Assembly (NCBI GenBank): GCA_002702965.1
Contig: PADE01000284.1
Location: forward strand, 1 to 7,025
Origin: Planctomycetaceae bacterium
GTDB taxonomy: Bacteria > Planctomycetota > Planctomycetia > Pirellulales > Pirellulaceae
Direction of reading: 5' to 3'
Length of the DNA: 7,025 nucleotides
The position numbers were made by a program, and so were the translations under genes. This document shows, one piece after another, positions 5,281 to 7,025 of this stretch. The notes under the pieces are model-generated. The model ran no database searches. It saw nothing but the letters and a program-made list of their open reading frames with translations, and was not told where the DNA came from. Numbering within the stretch: the stretch's first letter is position 1; each line of letters starts with the position of its first letter.

Positions 5281-6597
5281 ATGAATGTACTGGTCGTCGG
5301 AAGTGGTGGACGCGAACACGCGCTGGCCTGGAAACTAGCTCAAAGCTCCCAGGTCCGTCGTACGTTTGTGGCACCTGGAAACGCCGGAACCGCCGAGGAT
5401 GCTGAGAACATTCCTCTCCAGGTCAGCGACACCGCAGCGGTCGTCAAGTTCATCAAGCAAGAACAGATCGGTCTGACGGTTATCGGCCCGGAGGCTCCCC
5501 TGGTTGCCGGGCTCGTAGACGCTCTGCGCGAAGAGCAATTGGCGGTTTTCGGGCCTTCGCAGTCCGCCGCCCAGCTCGAGGGAAGTAAGGTCTTCTGCAA
5601 ACAAGTGCTGCACAGCGCGGATGTGCCGACCGCCGACTACCGTGTGTTTGACGATCCGGAGAGTGCTACGCGCCACATCCTCGATCGCTATCCCCAAGCG
5701 GACGAAAGTGTCCCTTTAGTCGTCAAGGCTGACGGCCTCGCCGCAGGCAAAGGCGTTGTGGTCTGCGGGACCCGTGATGAGGCGCTGAACGCCATTGACC
5801 GCATTGCGCGGGCGCGGGAATTCGGCGCCGCGGGGGACCGGTTGGTGATCGAAGAACGCCTCGACGGCGAGGAGGTCAGCGTCCTGGCTGTCACCGATGG
5901 ACGGACCCTCGTCACCTTGCCACCAGCCCAGGACCACAAACCGGCCTACGACGGAGACCGCGGCCCGAACACCGGCGGAATGGGGGCCTACTCCCCGCCG
6001 CCACGGGTCGACAGCGATTTGCTCTCACAAATCGAAGAGCAGATTTTGGTTCCTACGATTCACCATATGAAACGGTCGCGAAAGCCGTTTCAAGGTGTTC
6101 TGTACGCGGGACTCATGGTCACCCACCAGGGTCCCAAGGTGCTCGAATTCAACGTCCGGTTTGGGGATCCGGAGTGCCAACCCCTGCTGATGCGACTGCA
6201 GAGCGATCTGCTCGATTTGCTGTTGGCGACTGCCGAGGGGCGGCTCGATAGCATTGCCGCACCAAAGTGGGACAAACGACCAGCTGTTTGCGTCGTGATG
6301 GCGAGTGAAGGTTACCCTGGCAATTACGAAAAAGGAAAGACGATTCGCGGTCTGCGCGAAGCCGCAGAAGTCGATGACGTCAAAGTTTTCCACGCCGGCA
6401 CCGCGCTTTCCAGTACCGATCAGGTGGTCACCAACGGTGGCCGTGTACTCGGGATCACCGCGTTGGGCAACACGATTTCCGCGGCCAAGCTACAGGCGTA
6501 TACCGCTGTCAAGTGTATTCGCTGGAACGGTGCCTGGTGCCGCAAGGACATCTCCGACCGAAGTCGGATCACCACTACCAACCGGTCGGTTTCATGA
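5281..6597 (+). CDS. purD: Phosphoribosylamine-glycine ligase (GAR synthetase)
   Basis: This cytoplasmic enzyme joins glycine to 5-phosphoribosylamine using ATP, the second step of de novo purine synthesis. The 438-residue product begins MNVLVVGSGGREHA, the standard PurD N-terminus, so the ATG at 5281 is chosen over the in-frame GTG at 5254. Hallmarks in order are VIGPEAPLV (67-75), the ATP-grasp segment KADGLAAGKGVVV (149-161), EERLDGEEVS (191-200), QDHKPAYDGDRGPNTGGMGAYSP (217-239, the PurD signature region), LEFNVRFGDPECQ (288-300, with metal-binding E289 and N291 by family knowledge) and GYPGNYEKGK (344-353) in the C-terminal domain. It ends near IRWNGAWCRKDIS, as usual, plus about 13 extra polar residues, slightly longer than the common 425-430. 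GGACAG upstream is a modest ribosome site. It is divergent from the bc operon and followed by apt. Confidence 0.97.
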   Translation: MNVLVVGSGGREHALAWKLAQSSQVRRTFVAPGNAGTAEDAENIPLQVSDTAAVVKFIKQEQIGLTVIGPEAPLVAGLVDALREEQLAVFGPSQSAAQLEGSKVFCKQVLHSADVPTADYRVFDDPESATRHILDRYPQADESVPLVVKADGLAAGKGVVVCGTRDEALNAIDRIARAREFGAAGDRLVIEERLDGEEVSVLAVTDGRTLVTLPPAQDHKPAYDGDRGPNTGGMGAYSPPPRVDSDLLSQIEEQILVPTIHHMKRSRKPFQGVLYAGLMVTHQGPKVLEFNVRFGDPECQPLLMRLQSDLLDLLLATAEGRLDSIAAPKWDKRPAVCVVMASEGYPGNYEKGKTIRGLREAAEVDDVKVFHAGTALSSTDQVVTNGGRVLGITALGNTISAAKLQAYTAVKCIRWNGAWCRKDISDRSRITTTNRSVS

Positions 6598-6870
6598 TCG
6601 ACCCGCCTGATTCGATGCTCCCTGATCAGTGCGCCGGCGGCGAACTCGACCGATCCCATGCACGTCCCGATCGGTCTCTTGGGAATCAGCAATGGCCCTG
6701 GACGCCATGGCGTGTTCGATCTAGACTCCGCCTGGCGCGGCGGGTCGTTTCGGAAAGTGGGCGAACAGCACCGTGCCTGAATCCGTTTGGTCGCCAGTCG
6801 GTAGCTCGCTTTTGGCCGCGGTGCGGTGCGTCTCGGTTTTTATCGGTCATCGTTAATCGGAAGCCAGACC
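6598..6870. other. purD-apt gap with two palindromes
   Basis: This 273-base gap has no convincing gene. GACCGATC (6648-6655) and GATCGGTC (6669-6676) are perfect 8-bp arms around a 13-base loop, followed only by TCTT, so at best a weak terminator for purD. A perfect 12-bp palindrome, ACGCCATGGCGT, lies at 6702-6713. An open frame starting at the ATGA overlap with the purD stop (6594) runs to 6923 but has an Arg-rich, motif-free product and overlaps apt. No strong promoter for apt was found; a T-run with AT-rich bases at 6837-6857 is the only candidate area. Confidence 0.5.
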
Positions 6871-7025
6871 ATGGCCGCATCTTCCGCTCCCGACTTGAAA
6901 ACTTTCGTCCGCAACATCCCTGATTACCCGAAACCGGGGATTCTGTTTCGCGACATTTCACCACTGCTCGGTGATCCAGACGCCTTCTCCCACGCCATCG
7001 TTCAACTCGCCTCCCCTTACCGCGA
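6871..7025 (+). CDS. apt: Adenine phosphoribosyltransferase (partial, N-terminus only)
   Basis: Only 51 codons are visible before the right edge. The segment FVRNIPDYPKPGILFRDISP (residues 12-31) followed by LLGDPDAF matches the highly conserved N-terminal region of bacterial Apt (IxDYPKPGIxFRD), which contributes to adenine binding. The enzyme makes AMP from adenine and PRPP, a salvage reaction in the cytoplasm. The PRPP-binding motif expected further along lies outside the window, so it cannot be checked. Start: ATG at 6871, preceded by CGGAAG with 7 bases of spacing, a good ribosome site. It follows purD on the same strand after 273 bases, so a shared transcript is possible but not shown. 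Confidence 0.93.
   Translation, partial: MAASSAPDLKTFVRNIPDYPKPGILFRDISPLLGDPDAFSHAIVQLASPYR

Noticed and set aside
4759..5319. 186-codon open frame on the minus strand in the divergent intergenic region
   Set aside because: Its product is rich in Arg, Ser, Gly and Cys with no recognisable motif. It overlaps the true purD start and covers the operon promoter, so it is best explained as chance in GC-rich DNA.
6594..6923. Open frame starting at the ATGA overlap with the purD stop
   Set aside because: The ATGA overlap looks like translational coupling, but the product is Arg/Pro-rich without motifs, and the frame runs 53 bases into apt, whose own start has a better ribosome site.

Overview
The window looks like chromosomal DNA from a planctomycete, most likely of the Pirellulales type. 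The DNA is moderately GC-rich. It carries a menaquinol-type Rieske/cytochrome b operon in the order Rieske, b6-like cytochrome b, a long subunit-IV-like cytochrome b, and a membrane-anchored c-type cytochrome. The Rieske protein has a long Ala/Pro/Lys-rich N-terminal tail. The taxon is inferred from protein style and gene order, not from a search.

Layout. Positions 1-4624 hold four genes on the minus strand, all read leftward from a candidate promoter at about 4749-4776. In order of transcription these are the Rieske iron-sulfur protein (4624-3611), cytochrome b with four haem-ligating histidines (3524-2748), a subunit-IV-like cytochrome b with extra membrane helices (2629-1229), and a c-type cytochrome with a coiled coil and a CxxCH site that runs off the left edge (1148-1). 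The gaps between these genes are 80-118 bases long, and each holds a GC-rich inverted repeat. Positions 4625-5280 form a divergent intergenic region of about 650 bases. It has no convincing gene, but it holds a promoter, a repeated 14-bp element, an 8-bp-arm inverted repeat and a cluster of potential RNA hairpins. Positions 5281-6597 encode PurD on the plus strand. A 273-base gap with two palindromes follows, and then the first 51 codons of adenine phosphoribosyltransferase (apt), cut by the right edge.

How the genes work together. The minus-strand genes encode a quinol-oxidising bc-type complex. Quinol would be oxidised at the Qo site, formed by the Rieske protein and the subunit-IV-like protein. 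One electron goes through the Rieske cluster to the c-type cytochrome, and the other crosses the membrane through the two b haems. Sequence details point to a b6f/QcrB-like, low-potential version: a cysteine aligned with the one that binds haem ci, H-x13-H and H-x14-H ligand spacing, a PEWY motif changed to APWY, and a Phe in place of the usual Tyr near the Rieske cluster. The plus-strand genes serve purine metabolism (de novo GAR synthesis and adenine salvage) and are unrelated in function to the respiratory operon.

Most unusual points: the tripled helix motif in the Rieske N-terminal tail, the repeated TTATG/TTCACTGGG element around the operon promoter, and the hairpin cluster at 4866-4968. 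No mobile element, CRISPR array, tRNA or rRNA was seen.
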